This document shows positions 31,738 through 43,367 of a DNA stretch of 64,000 nucleotides, piece by piece. Below the pieces are notes generated by a model. The model was not told where the DNA came from, did no database searches, and saw nothing but the letters and a program-made list of their open reading frames with translations. The position numbers were made by a program, and so were the translations under genes. Numbering within the stretch: position 1 is the first letter of the stretch; each line of letters starts with the position of its first letter. The DNA lies in contig OY723316.1 of NCBI GenBank assembly GCA_963210315.1, forward strand, positions 62,001 to 126,000. Reading direction: 5' to 3'. This DNA comes from Rhynchopus euleeides (lineage: Eukaryota > Euglenozoa > Diplonemea > Diplonemida > Diplonemidae).

Positions 31738-33271
31738 GGGGGGGTCGAAAGCCCCGTTTTTTGTCCCAAAATGGTGTTTTTCGACATAGCAGCCGCGGCC
31801 CTCTATTTGACCTTCTGACCCCCCAGAACCCACCATACCCCGGTTTTTGGGCCCTAGGAGTCCGATTTTCGGGCTCCCGAGCCCCGGAAATTCGATTTTT
31901 GATGATGTCAATTTTTCCGTTCCCTATACTGCACCTCCGGGTCATGGCACGGACGCCTGCCACGGGCAGATAGTAAAACACTCTCATCCTGGGACGTCCG
32001 AGCGCACACCATCCTGCGGCTGTGATTTTCTGATGCAACCGCTCATCCGCGCCACAAACAACGTCGTATCCCAACGATTCGGACAGTGAGAAGATGCCAT
32101 CGAATACTGCCATCTGACACAGTCGTTGGGTGGCCTGCTATTGAACTCGGAGCTGCCAGGAACAGGGAGGATGTCATCATAGCCGACAGTGATGCATTAG
32201 TGTTGATGCCCTCATGAGAATGCTCTCTTAGAATGCAAGGCAGGTAAACTGTCCCGACTAAACACTTGCCACTGATGCCGTTATCTGCGAAGCATTTCTC
32301 CTGTGGATGCAGACAGTCAAGGGAGGTGGAAGAGCGCAGCGAGTACCCAGCTGCAACGCAGAGCCCGAGCTTATCATCAAGGTTCTCTTCTGGCGCTCAA
32401 GACCAGGGTCCTGTGGGACCTGGTCTCAGAACAGTGTCCGGGTATTTATGCTGCACGCGCCTTATGTAAATGACGAGTGCGCGGAACTGGCTAAAGACGC
32501 TGCGAAGGATATGCTCGGGACATTCAAGCGTCCTCCGTACGCTGAGGCGAGGAAGGGGATCAAGGAATCACACAGTGCAACTCTCGCAACAACCATTTCA
32601 CAGAAGAAGTGCGCGGGCTTCGAATGCACGTCCTGAATAATCAGAAAGTCATTGCACGCCCTGCTCAGCAAGCCATGAGCAAGTCGTGAGGGTTGGTTCG
32701 CAAACCCCCCTCCCGACAGAGGAGACCTTTCAACTTACAAAGAGTTCGTTGGCCAGACCAGCATCTCAGTGTCGGAGCAGTGGCCAGTTGTGCCGCCTGT
32801 CCCTTGCAGCCAAGCACCGCACACTGTGCAAGTTGATGACGGTTCCCACTCTGCATCAGTATGCATCTTTGCATGATCTGGCAGTGTATACAGAGAAGGA
32901 GATGGTGGCTGCCCGCATTCAACAGTTTGGTGCGACGCTGGAGTGGGAAGAGGGTCGAAAGATGCAGGATTGGCACCTATGGAGGGTCTTGAGGACGCAG
33001 GGGAGGAAGGGGTGGAGGAGGTCGAGAAAGTGGGCCTGCACATGGGCTGATAGTGGACTGGCGAACCCGTGCGTGACCCTCAGGTGCAGTATAGGGAACA
33101 AAATTTTGACATCATCAAAAATCGACTTTCCGGGGCTCGGGAGCCCGAAAATCGGACTCCTAGGGCCCAAAAACCGGGGTATGGTGGGTTCTGGGGGGTC
33201 AGAAGGTCAAATAGAGGGCCGCGGCTGCTATGTCGAAAAACCCCATTTTGGGACAGGCTTTCGACCCGCCC
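31738..33271. mobile_element. TA-flanked element G with about 200-bp inverted repeats
   Basis: Left arm from GGGGGGGTCGAAAGCC (31738) to about 31945 and its inverse from about 33080 to 33271, each next to TA. The arms are well over 90 percent identical. The 1.1-kb interior has broken plus-strand frames: 32307-32636, containing VNDECAELAKDAAKDML, and a later one near 32686-33060 reading in shifting frames. I take it to be a decayed DNA transposon whose transposase I cannot identify. Confidence 0.8.
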
Positions 33272-33299
33272 TACCCCCCCCCCCCCTTTCCCACCCACC

Positions 33300-34168
33300 C
33301 AGGCATGTCGCTAAGCGTCGACCGTCGACCCAGTGATTTTTGGTTTCCCCCCCCATAAAAAAGCGTCGACCCAGCGTCAACCCAGTGGAACTGGGTTGAC
33401 GCTTGGTCGAGGCTTGGAGCGTCGACCCAGTGGAACTGAGTTGCCATTCAAGCCTGGACCAAGCGTCAACCCATTTATTACGCTGGGTCGATGCTTACCT
33501 AGCGTTGACCCGATTACACTGGGTCGACGCTCACCAAGTGTCGACCAAGCGTCAACCCACTTTCACTGGGTCGACGTCGAAGAGAGTATGGTTATGCAGG
33601 AACAGATGCTCACTACCGTGGCCTCCGGCGGCTGGGGGGCTCCGCCCCCCAGACCCCCCTGTGGTGCATGTCTCGTACTCAAGTCACTCGATTACCACCA
33701 GGTCAGGGAATCCAACCACTCCAGTAGCCTCAGGGGGACGCAGCCAACTCACACAGAACCTGTACGCCCACAATGAACAGATGTTCACTACCGTGGCCTC
33801 CGGCGGCTGGGGGGCTCTGCCCCCAGACCCCCCATCTCGCGCGCCCGTCTAGTAACCAAGTCCTTGCGCTTCAACGGCCGTGGCACATCAGGGGGTAGCG
33901 TCGAAAGCATGGTCCCGAAAGCCATTATTTGGGTTTCCTCCACCCGAGGATGGCGCGAGCGGGAGAGGAACCACGGAAGGAACCCAGCGCCTCACACCGT
34001 GCCCACCTAGTGGTCCACCGACGGGAAAATTAGGCAACAACACGAGCGCGCGCGAAGCGCGCGCGAGAAAAATTGCCCCCTAGTGTTTTCCCCCCTGATT
34101 CCCCCCCCCCCAAAACAGGAGCGTCAACCCACCAAATCTCCAAAATCGAAAAGTTAGCGACAGGCCTG
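33300..34168. mobile_element. Element M2, 9-bp target duplication (Mutator-like)
   Basis: Second copy of M, 869 bp, with the same CAGGCATGTCGCTAA ends and a perfect 9-bp duplication CCACCCACC (33291-33299, 34169-34177). It is about 90 percent identical to M1 and has extra GCGTCGACCCAG words near 33390-33540. It carries two hairpin modules (33603-33661, 33778-33832) and the GC hairpin (about 34043-34070). Confidence 0.9.
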
Positions 34169-34430
34169 CCACCCACCCCACCCAGCCCCCGTGCATCCTG
34201 TCACAGTGGTTGCGCGTGAGGGCACTCAGAAATACCACGTGCGCACACAACACCACGATCCTTGTCAGAGTTGGGCTGAGACGGCATGGTATCGAACGCC
34301 CCTTTCCCCGCGAAAATCATGTGCGTGCGTAAAAACATTTGATAAGAGGGGGGGGGGGGTGGGGATGGTGGGGTTGCATGACGTTTGGTTTGAGCTGTGT
34401 GGGTTCGCATGGGGGGGGGGGGGGGGGGTA

Positions 34431-36491
34431 GGGGGGGTCATACACGGTGGGATCTTGTAAATTTTACATGTATAACTACAAGTATAATACATGTATTATA
34501 CATGTATAATACTTGCATGTCAACTATTATACATGTATAATACATGTATATGCCTGAAATATACATGTAAAATACATGTATATCAAGTAAAAATACATGT
34601 ATAATACTTGCATGTCAACTATTATACATGTATTTTTACTTGATATACATGTATTTTACATGTATATTTCAGGCATTTACATGTATTTTACATGTATAAT
34701 ACTTGTCATGCAAGTATTATACATGTAAAATACATGTAAATGCCTGAAATATACATGTAAAATACATGTATATCAAGTAAAAATACATGTATAATAGTTG
34801 ACATGCAAGTATTATACTTGTATTTTTACTTGATATACATGTATTTTACATGTATAATTCAGGCATATACATGTATTATACATGTATAATAGGTGACATG
34901 CAAGTATTATACATGTATAATACATGTATATACTTGTAGTTATACATGTAAAATTTACAAGATCCCACCGTGTAAGCCCCCCTAAAAACGTACAAATACC
35001 AAAAATTTCAACATACCATCAGAACCGCCCTAATACCTGATCTGACCCGAAAATCCGACCCATACCCCCCCGGAAACCGTCTGGAGCCCACTTGTGACAC
35101 CTGATACGCACTTTTGTGATGATTTTTTGGGGTCCTAAAAAATGTACCTCGGTTTCGTACCTTGCCTTTGTACCTGAACCACTCCCGACCGCAATATTTC
35201 GTTCTTTGCCTTTTCTGCGGTGGTTCCGGCTCAGGTGGCACGCATGTTGCCTTCCCCAGTGCCTCGGCAAGGTCTTTCTTGACCTGATTCGTGGGAATGT
35301 TGTGTTGTTGCGCCAGCGGAATGAGTTCAGCCACCTCCTGGGTGTAGTACTTCGATCGCGGATGGGTCATTGTGAGTACTTCGTACGCCTGCGAGGCTGC
35401 ATCGGCATTAGTGGGCAGCGCGTAGATGTCTTTGCTTCGTCGATCTCAGCCTGTGAAGGCACGGTTGGGATATTGTACGCCCTGAGAGCCGAATTGGTGA
35501 TGTTTGTGCTGTGTAATTTGCGCCCCGCAGGATATGCACACCACGCAGTCTCGACAGCACGAGAGTGTACCATGTGAGGACTCAACAAAGTCATTGGATA
35601 GGCATCTGCCTGCCGACTCAGCCCCCACAGTGCGACCGCAAGATCGCCAGGGATGTCTCAACGCCAGGGGAATACTCAATACTCTCCCCTGGCGCTGTAC
35701 AACCCTACTCTTAACCCTCGGGTCCTCTCCTGGAGGCGGTGATGGCGGGCCCGCAACGCTTCGTACTTCCGGTACAGACTGGGGTAGTCTGCCCGGCTGA
35801 CCCGCTCATCGCTTCCGAGATCATCTGCTGCTCTGGAGCTGCCATCACTCTCACTGCCCACATCAGTTGGTGTGGGGGTAGGAGCAGGACGAGTGGGAGG
35901 AGTAGGAGTGCAGGTGACATCTTTCTTGGCCAGCAAGGAACGCCGCTTTCCGCACGTGCGTGCAGTTGATGCACCACCTCATATATCTGTCGTCACCACG
36001 TCCCACTCGCTCTCCTATGTACCCAGCCCGACGGAGCGCCCGAAATAATGTCGCCTCACGGATGTCGTGTGCCGTTTTCTTCTTACGCAGGTCTGCCACA
36101 ACGCTCTCTGCCGGGACCCCGCACACCTCCCGTTTGGCGGGCTTCTTTCGAGCAAGGTACCCCTCTGCAGCAGCATCTGACACCTCTGCGAGGCCCTGGG
36201 CACGCGGCATGTGTTGCTCGGCGTGCTGGGTGAGCGTAGTGACACCCTTCCCTTGCAAAGAACGAAATATTGCGGTCGGGAGTGGTTCAGGTACAAAGGC
36301 AAGGTACGAAACTGAGGTACATTTTTTAGGACCCCAAAAAATCATCACAAAAGTGCGTATCAGGTGTCACAAGTGGGCTCCAGACGGTTTCCGGGGGGGT
36401 ATGGGTCGGATTTTCGGGTCAGATCAGGTATTAGGGCGGTTCTGATAGTATGTTGAAAAATGTGGTTTTGTACGGGCTTATGACCCCCCCC
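34431..36491 (-). mobile_element. TA-flanked element H with broken transposase-like ORFs
   Basis: Inverted arms of about 240 bases begin GGGGGGGTCATAAGCC next to TA on both sides. The left arm is interrupted by element A1. On the minus strand several frames join with shifts: 35863-36348 (AKREVCGVPAESVVADLRKK, then RRAGYIGERVGRGDD), 35676-35936 (ADYPSLYRKYEALRARHH) and 35008-35370 (EVAELIPLAQQHNIPTNQVK). The coding signal changes frame near 35930 and 35430. This is a decayed autonomous element. Its catalytic residues cannot be assigned by eye. Confidence 0.75.
34443..34972. mobile_element. Element A1: CACGGTGGGATC ends, body of ACATGTAT words
   Basis: The 530-bp element has perfect inverted ends of at least 40 bases, starting CACGGTGGGATCTTGTAAA. 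The target duplication is TA (34441-34442, 34973-34974), in the left arm of element H. Almost the whole body is variants of ATACATGTA, TACTTG and GCAAGTATTATA, arranged as long palindromes. It has no ORF. CAC-starting ends with a 2-bp duplication suggest a CACTA/EnSpm-like mechanism, by analogy. Confidence 0.88.
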
Positions 36492-36866
36492 TAGGGGGGG
36501 GGGGGGATGGGGAGGGCCCCGCGAGAAGCCCGCCAACCCCACCCCCCTCCTGCAAGTATTCCATTTTTCCTTCTTCTTCTTGCTGTTTTTTTTTGTTTCA
36601 CTCCATTCGCACTTGGGGCGGGGTGAGTTTGCGGCGAGTTTCTCCTTCGCAGGTCCCTCCCCTCCCCCCCTCCTCCACTTCCCTTCGCATTCAGTTCTTC
36701 TCCGGGTGTTTGGCGGTTTTCACCTCCGATACAATAGGAGAGGAGCGCACTGTTTTCGTGCACACCACCGTAGCGAAGTCCGTCCCCTTTGCCCCCCGGG
36801 GCGTTTGCCCCCACCACCCACCCACCCACCCCCTTTTTTGGCGCACAAAAAATATTGGCAAACAGA

Positions 36867-36974
36867 GGGGGCCCTCGCTACCAGTCACAGCTCGTCACAG
36901 CTCAGTCAGTGAGGGGAAGTGGGCTGGAGCTCACTTTTTTCTCACTCAGCCACGTCTGGTAGCGAGGGCCCCCC
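36867..36974. repeat. Small inverted-repeat element (ends GGGGGCCCTCGCTACCAG)
   Basis: About 108 bases with perfect 18-base inverted ends. The interior reads GTCACAGCTCGTCACAG and CTCACTTTTTTCTCACTC. It resembles the GGGGGTCTTCGCT elements in size and end sequence, so it is probably a related miniature element. Confidence 0.6.
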
Positions 36975-38864
36975 CAGAGAGGGGAAAAAAATATAGCATG
37001 TGAGTATCGCAGTCTGTAAGTGTTATGTTTCTTCTTTCGTTCCGGCACACATACACCCCCACCTCAACCCCTTTTGCAGGGGGCCTTCGCTCTGTATCAA
37101 CTCCCCTGGCAGTGCGACACGTATTCGTTTTTTTGTTTTTTCCCGCTTTTTCTGTGCTTTTGAGCGAAGACCCACTCCACCCTCACCTCCCCCCCCCCCT
37201 CCCCCCCCCTTGCAAGCGTTACTTTCTTTCGTTCCTCAACCCCCCATCACCCCCGCCCCAAAAAGAAGAAAATACAAAAAAAAAGCGCCGCATCATTTTT
37301 TTTGGTTTTGCATGTGTTTCGCCCCAGACCCCCCCCCCGTCTTCCCGCCCTCGGCATCAGCGGTAACACTTCCGGCGATGATCAGATTCCCCACGCCCCC
37401 CCCCCACCCCCCACACACGCACGACGCACAGTCAGAGAGGGTCGACCGACTTTCCGACCGGTCGGAAAGTCTCGGGGACAAGCCGATTTCAACCGGTCGG
37501 GTCGGGGGGGAAAAAAACGAGACCAGCGTATGACGTGCCCCACAGACGGGCAGCCCAACGAACCTCCAGTTCTTGTGACTGTGTTGTATTTTTTTCGGAA
37601 ATTTTCGGGAATTTCGAGAGGGGGGGGTGGGGTGGGGGTGGGGTGGGGAGAGGTGTGGGGGGATAGGAGGAGGAAGCTGGGGAGGGGGGGGTGGGGAGAA
37701 ACCAAAAGAGAAATTTTCTGGAAAAAAGCAAAACAAAAACACACACCGAAGGTGCTTTCAACAGGTTGCCCTAATAAGGAGAGCGGTAGTGGTGGGGGGT
37801 GGTGGTGGGGAGTCACAGCGACTCGAGAGCCATCGGCTGCTGCACCAACTGTGATCTCTGCAATACATGTGTGCTGCGGGGAGGTAAAGGGCAGGAAAAA
37901 AGGGGGGGGGGGATGAGGAGAAGAGATGGTGGTGGTGGAGTGGCTTCCCAATAGAATACAGTTCACGTGTGTATGGGCACCAAACTGCACGTGGCAGTGG
38001 TGTCTCCGACTTTACGGGGCAGCAGGGCTCACTCAACACTTCTGAGCAGAGAGTAGTTCGGGGTGGAGGGAAGGTGCCTTTGCGATCCCGGCGATGTACT
38101 TTTCTTTTGGAAAAGCTCGGCGATTCTTTCCATCGACAATGCAATGGGGGGGTCTTCGCGACGGTGCCGAAGACAGTGAATTCTGGTGTATTTTTCCCTC
38201 CGATTGATAGGGGGGAAAACCGCCAAACTTTTGCCGAATAACTGCCGATAGCGAATGAGCCAAGACCCCATAAATGGGAGGAGAAATTTGCCAAAAAAAA
38301 CGCACCGTTTTCGGCACCAAAGGTCCTTAGCGAAACCCCCCCTGGGTTAGTGGACTGGCATCGCACAGTGACCCCCCCCCCCCCTCAAGAGGGCACGGCG
38401 TGAGAACTGAGCCCGCAAATCTACGAATCTGCACTTCTGAGCGAAAGAGCCCCGCTGTGTGTATTGTGGGAACGCGTGAGGGGATGTTGAAGAGGAGCAT
38501 TGTGCCATTTTTGGTGTCGACAACCTCCAGCCTTACGTGTAAGGCAACCACGACTGCGATGTAGACTGTTGCCAGAAGACGTTGTCACTCGCGGAGGATA
38601 GTAGGCACTCGTGTAGTATAGACACCAATATTTTGGTTGTCAACGTAGGCCGTTTCGTCTTGTGGCAGCATCCCAGCAATTCATATAGGGCGATGGCAAC
38701 AAAACGGCGGATAGCACTAAAGGGGGGGGGGGGGGGAAGGCAACGGCAGTTTGGGTGTTCTTCGAAACGCCGACCGCACCTCCACCTCCCCCCCATCCCT
38801 ACCCACAGCCTGAGGCCCCAGGGGGAGGGGGTGTGCGAAGTGTTCGCAAAAAAAAAGAGAGAGA

Positions 38865-38962
38865 GGGGGTCTTCGCTACAGGGTGATCGTCAGTGCATTT
38901 TGGTGCATTTTCTGTTGAATTGGCTGAAAACTGACGAAGTTTGTCGACCAGCGAAGACCCCC
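38865..38962. repeat. 98-bp miniature element O, copy 1
   Basis: Starts GGGGGTCTTCGCT and ends AGCGAAGACCCCC, a perfect 13-base inverted pair. The 72-base interior is nearly identical to that of 62477-62574, with four differences by eye. It could be a MITE or a structured RNA. Confidence 0.75.
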
Positions 38963-39992
38963 AGAGGGGGCGTTGCTTTGTGTGCCAGACCCGGTAAAGG
39001 CGGGTGGGGGTGGGTGTCCGTACGGTGAAGAGTTCTTCCTGTGCTGGGAAGCTGGCAAAAAAAACAAAAAGAAAGGCAGAGAGGGCGCCACGCTCGGAGG
39101 GGGGGGGGTGGAATGTTATATCGCCGGTGGAGGAGAAGAAGCAGAGGTGGGGAGGGGGAGAGTGGGGAGAAGCAGAAGGCTGAAAACACCAGGGCGGCGG
39201 CGGTGGCTGTGTGTGACCTGGGCACAACGGCGCGTGTTCTATAGGGTCAAAAAAAAAGTTGTCAATTCAGTTCTCCCTCTTTCGTACCTTTTGCTTGACG
39301 CGGTTGACGCATCCGCAACACACTGGCATGCACCCCTCTCGCCAGAGGAAGAAGGGTGGTGGTGGTGGTGGTGCAAAGCACGGGTTTTTTTGGCGGAACC
39401 GAAGTGACACTTTACACGCGAAGTGTCGTGCGTCACACACGTGAGCCTCTGTTTGTAGCGATGAACAGCACACACACACACAGACGTGAATCTCTCAAAA
39501 ATACACACAAACACACCCAATTCGTTCCCCTCCTTGTTTGACCTTTTTCGTGACTTCATTTTTGTTTTGTCCTCTTCCGTGAAAAGATTTTTCCGGGCCT
39601 CCATTTCCCCATCCCATGGAAGAAACTACCACCCGCCCACGCCCCCTCGCACATACACACCCAAGCTGATATTTGGGAGATCTGGCCAGCACCCTAGCAA
39701 GAGTGCGCTGCGCAAACCCTGGTTTCCAAAACACACCCACACAAAACCTGAACATTCCTTTGCAGCAGTGTGGAACACCGGGAGCATTTTATCGAGAGCA
39801 CCCCACCCCACGCCCTTGATGTGCCCCCACACCTGTCACGCACATGCACACCAAAGAGGATGCATCGAAACCAACGCCACCCCGCGCTGCTGCTGCTGCT
39901 GCTGTCAGAACCCCTCCAGGAGTGATGCCAACCCCCCCCTCCCCCCCATTCACACCCCCCACCCCCACCCCCACCCCCGACCCCATCCCACC

Positions 39993-42386
39993 CTACAGCG
40001 GCGAGAGGACAGGGGACTGCGAAGGGGACAGGTCCTCGCCGTCTGCGCCGGCGCGCTTCTTCTTCGGCTTGCTCCTGGGGCTGCTGCGCGGGGATGTCTT
40101 CGGCGAGCTCTTCGGCGAGTTGCGCGGGGAGCTGCGCGGCGACCCCCGCGGGGAGCTGCGGGGGCTGCGCTTGCCCGCTGCCTTCCGGGGTGCCGGCGCC
40201 GGGGGCTCCGGCGGGGGCGGCTTGTAGGCCACACCAGCCAGGTCCATCTGCGACAGGATCGTGTCCAGCGGGTTCGGTGTCGGGCCATGGATGATCCCAA
40301 CCAGCGACAGGTTCTTCCAAGTGAGGGTCGAGTCCACACTCAGCCCCTGCAGCATCTCCTCGGTCAGCTGGGGCAGCTGGTTCATCGGGACGCGCTCCTT
40401 GCGGCACGCCTGCACCAAGCGCCACCAGTCGTCCTCCGTGATTGGCTCGGGCTTCATCAGGATCAAGTTCTCCACCGGGGACACCCACGACAGCGGGGCG
40501 GCGCCGTAGATCGGGCACCACACCTCCATCTCCTGCTTGGTGCTCTCCGCAGCCTCCTTGATCTTCCTCTCGCGGATCTTGCGCCTGTTCCTGGGGGAGC
40601 GCGACTTGCTGTACTTCTGCTCCTCGGCCACCACCTCGGGGAGGACGAAGGGGGGGAGCCCGCTGATGTGCTGCGAGGCGAATTTTGCGACGTTCTGGAT
40701 CTCGATGCCCCCGTTGACGCAGGGCGGGTCCTCGATGCCCAGGATGTTGACGTTCTCCTTCTTCTTCTTGTCGTCCGTCTCCCCCGCGGCAAGGGCGGAC
40801 TCCTTCTTCAACCGCGCCTTCTCCTTCTTCGAGAGCTTCCGGTTCGGCTCCTGCTTCTCCGCATCCTCCTGGTCAGACGACACAGAGTTCAGCATGTTCA
40901 ACGTCGTCGACAGATCGAGACATGTGCTGGCGCGCGGCTGCGCCACAGGCGGCGGCAGCAGCTGCGATGCCAGCGCCTCCAGATCCGGACCCGGCGCCCC
41001 ATGCGCCCCATAGGTCACGCTCCGCAGCACGTTGGTGTGGTTGTGCTGCGCCGCCTCCTCCATCCCGTGCGTCTCCCCAGGGGGGCTCGTGTCCTGCGCC
41101 TTCGACGGCATGTCCTTCAGGCGCTGCTTGTGCACCTGCGACAGCACGCTCTCCCACTCCTCGTCCTCGAAGGACACCACGGTCTGCAGCCCGGCAGACA
41201 CGCCGAGCGTCTCCGGGTCGACACCCATATCCGTCGCCGCCAGGGCGGACACGGTGTGCACCCTCTGCGGCCTCGGGTTCTTCTGGTTGGTGAGGGGGGA
41301 CGACGGGACATAGGAGCAGTGGTCCCCATGCGAGAGGGCGCGCCTCCGCCCCACACGCTGCTGGGGCTTCTTGCCGGTGCCCCACGCCTGGTGCATGTTG
41401 GCGAGGCTGCTCTTTGCGGTGGCACGCCCCAGCGGGGTGGTCAGCCCGTAGGGCACCTGCTGCGAGTCTGTCCAGGAAGACATCCCGGTCGGCGTGAATC
41501 CCCGCGAGCTCAGCTGCGACGAGTGCTTGTCGCTGGAGGACCATGCCGCTGCCGAGTCGGAGCGGTAGCACGTCGCGCGCGCGCTGCCCGCAGAGGATGG
41601 CCCGCTGTCCCGCAGGTCCGGCACGCTGATGGCGCGCCGCATCGCCGGCTGTGCTGGGCAGCAGTCCCGCAGGCGGATCCCCGAGGAGCCCGCCGGTGCC
41701 AGCCCCTCGTTGGATGCGGGGGAGTGGCTGCTGCACTGCTGCGACCCATCCACGCTCTCCGCCTCGTCCAGCCCCCCTGTGAAGAACTCCAGGCTCTTGT
41801 CAGGGGGGAGCAGCGGGGACAGCACGTCGACAACCTGGTCCCTCGCACCCGCGCCCCGATCCGAGAGCCACAGGGAGATGCGGTTCCGCTTGGTGTCGCA
41901 GGTGATGCCGTTGACGAGGGAGAGCCCGCTCTTCGGGGGGCGGACCGGCTCGTTGACGTCGTCGCCGCTGCCGATCAGCATCAGGGCGATGTCAACCCAG
42001 TAGCGGTGGAGGGACCTGCTGGAGGCGTTGAAGCGGATCTGGGAGCCCTGCTCGTTCTGGGGGTCGGACCCGCCTGGGTTGATCCCGCATCTGAAGAAGT
42101 GGAGCACCGCGTGCTTCGGGAGCCTGTCCGAAGACAGGTTGTCCATATACACGTTGAAGGTCTTGATGTTGAAGATGGCGCCCGACGACTGGCGAACCGC
42201 AACCCCGTCCTCCTCGGCGTCCACCCAGAACTCCCAGGCGCGCACCTCGTCCCCTGCGTGAGACCGGCGCCGGGCCCTCCCCTTTTTCGCAGGCATCAGG
42301 TCTGTCCGCATCCTCTCAAACGACGCCACGTCCCTCCCAGGGTCAGACGTCGGAAGGGTCTGTGCACGGAACATGGCAAACTGCAT
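39993..42386 (-). CDS. eIF4E-like cap-binding protein with a long C-terminal extension
   Basis: Start chosen at ATG 42386 (MQFAMFRAQT), directly after a C-rich tract ending CCGCGAG. The upstream in-frame Met would fall in a CT repeat. The protein has 797 residues. Residues about 48-190 match eIF4E: RAWEFWVD, HAVLHFFRCGINPGG, IRFNASSRSLHRYWVDIAL, MLIGSGDD and NRISLWLSDRG. The second cap-stacking Trp of eIF4E (in the IEPMWED motif) is not there; the segment reads INPGGSDPQN. The remaining 600 residues are Ser/Pro/Lys-rich, low in order, and include KKKENVNILGIEDPP, RKIRERKIKEAAE and a final SPRSSPR repeat. The protein is likely a cytoplasmic translation or mRNA-binding factor. Euglenozoan relatives have several eIF4E paralogues with extensions; whether this one binds cap is uncertain. 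Confidence 0.8.
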   Translation of the reverse strand: MQFAMFRAQTLPTSDPGRDVASFERMRTDLMPAKKGRARRRSHAGDEVRAWEFWVDAEEDGVAVRQSSGAIFNIKTFNVYMDNLSSDRLPKHAVLHFFRCGINPGGSDPQNEQGSQIRFNASSRSLHRYWVDIALMLIGSGDDVNEPVRPPKSGLSLVNGITCDTKRNRISLWLSDRGAGARDQVVDVLSPLLPPDKSLEFFTGGLDEAESVDGSQQCSSHSPASNEGLAPAGSSGIRLRDCCPAQPAMRRAISVPDLRDSGPSSAGSARATCYRSDSAAAWSSSDKHSSQLSSRGFTPTGMSSWTDSQQVPYGLTTPLGRATAKSSLANMHQAWGTGKKPQQRVGRRRALSHGDHCSYVPSSPLTNQKNPRPQRVHTVSALAATDMGVDPETLGVSAGLQTVVSFEDEEWESVLSQVHKQRLKDMPSKAQDTSPPGETHGMEEAAQHNHTNVLRSVTYGAHGAPGPDLEALASQLLPPPVAQPRASTCLDLSTTLNMLNSVSSDQEDAEKQEPNRKLSKKEKARLKKESALAAGETDDKKKKENVNILGIEDPPCVNGGIEIQNVAKFASQHISGLPPFVLPEVVAEEQKYSKSRSPRNRRKIRERKIKEAAESTKQEMEVWCPIYGAAPLSWVSPVENLILMKPEPITEDDWWRLVQACRKERVPMNQLPQLTEEMLQGLSVDSTLTWKNLSLVGIIHGPTPNPLDTILSQMDLAGVAYKPPPPEPPAPAPRKAAGKRSPRSSPRGSPRSSPRNSPKSSPKTSPRSSPRSKPKKKRAGADGEDLSPSQSPVLSPL

Positions 42387-42470
42387 CTTGTCTCGCGGGG
42401 GAGGGGGGGGGGGTGTGAGGGAAAGTGACTCCTCTCTCACTCACTCTCTCTCTCTCTCAACAGAAACAAA
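42387..42470 (-). promoter_or_regulatory. Candidate splice acceptor of the eIF4E-like gene
   Basis: On the minus strand a CT-rich tract (complement of 42428-42462) and a C run lead to CCGCGAG, then ACAAGATG. The position and composition fit a 3' splice site 5 bases before the start codon. Confidence 0.5.
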
Positions 42471-43367
42471 AATAAACCCCCAGAAAAAAGAATTGGCGCG
42501 GGGGAGGGGGGAGGGGCGTGGAAGGATACGCAGGGGAACCCAGTCCCGGTAACGGGACAGGGGAGACAAGGGGGCAGAGGTGGGTGGGGGAGGAGGGCTT
42601 GGGCTGTGGAGATGGATATATATACGCGCGCAGATGGGGGGGCGGGGGGGTGCGTGCTGTGTTGTGGGTGGCTGTTTTTTTTGGTGTTACAGAGGGAAAG
42701 ACGAAAAGGCGCGCCTATTGGAAGTGAGGGCCCTGGGGGGGAGGGAGGGGGGGGGAGGGAGGGGGGGGTGTGGGAGCAACAGAGCCCACGGGTGAGTTCC
42801 CAGCCGTCAACCGGAGGAGGTGGGGGGGACGGGTGTCGGTGTGTCTCTGTGTTGGGTGTGCTGGTTGGCGCAGGTGATCGTGCATCACACAGGAGGGAGG
42901 GGTGTCGTGTGTGCACGGTGGGATCCTGAAAAATGTAGTACTATTTTTGTCCACTATAAGTTGCCACTATATAGTGACTATATACTGGACACATAGTACT
43001 ATATGGAAATGGTATACTGCCGAATTTGTCACACTTACTCGCCACATACTGGACACATTCTCAATTATACTGGACACATACTGGGCAAATAGTGGCACGG
43101 CGACTATAATAGTCGCCATGTCAGTATTATAGTGACTATTATAGTGGACGTGCGACTATTATCGTCGCATGTCCACTATAATAGTCACTATAATAGTGGC
43201 ACGCCACTATTATAGTGACTATTATAGTGGACATGCCACTATTATAGTCACTATTATAGTGGACATGCGACTATAATAGTCACTATAATAGTGGGCATGC
43301 CACTATTATAGTCACTATTTTTGTGGACATGCGACTATAATAGTCACTATAATAGTCGACATGTATA

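Larger units (their letters stand above)
36492..39990. other. Homopolymer-rich intergenic region
   Basis: Long G and C runs and many GGGGGYCTTCGC phrases (near 37080 and 38150), with no gene I can support on either strand. The frames 37000-37533, 37382-37990 and 37758-38366 follow Pro-rich C runs. CT-rich and CA-rich tracts at 39470-39520 lie downstream of the eIF4E gene. A small inverted GTCGACCGACTTTCC block is near 37440-37500. Confidence 0.45.

Noticed and set aside
34443..34972. Possible telomere, centromere or mitochondrial fragment (AT-rich words)
   Set aside because: Precise inverted ends and the TA duplication show a transposable element.
36580..38366. Pro- and Phe-rich ORFs in the homopolymer region
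   Set aside because: They are driven by C, G and T runs, and no frame is favoured.
39486..42428. 980-residue plus-strand ORF
   Set aside because: It is the antisense shadow of the eIF4E-like gene. The minus-strand frame has the domain; this frame is Arg/Leu/Pro-rich with no motif.
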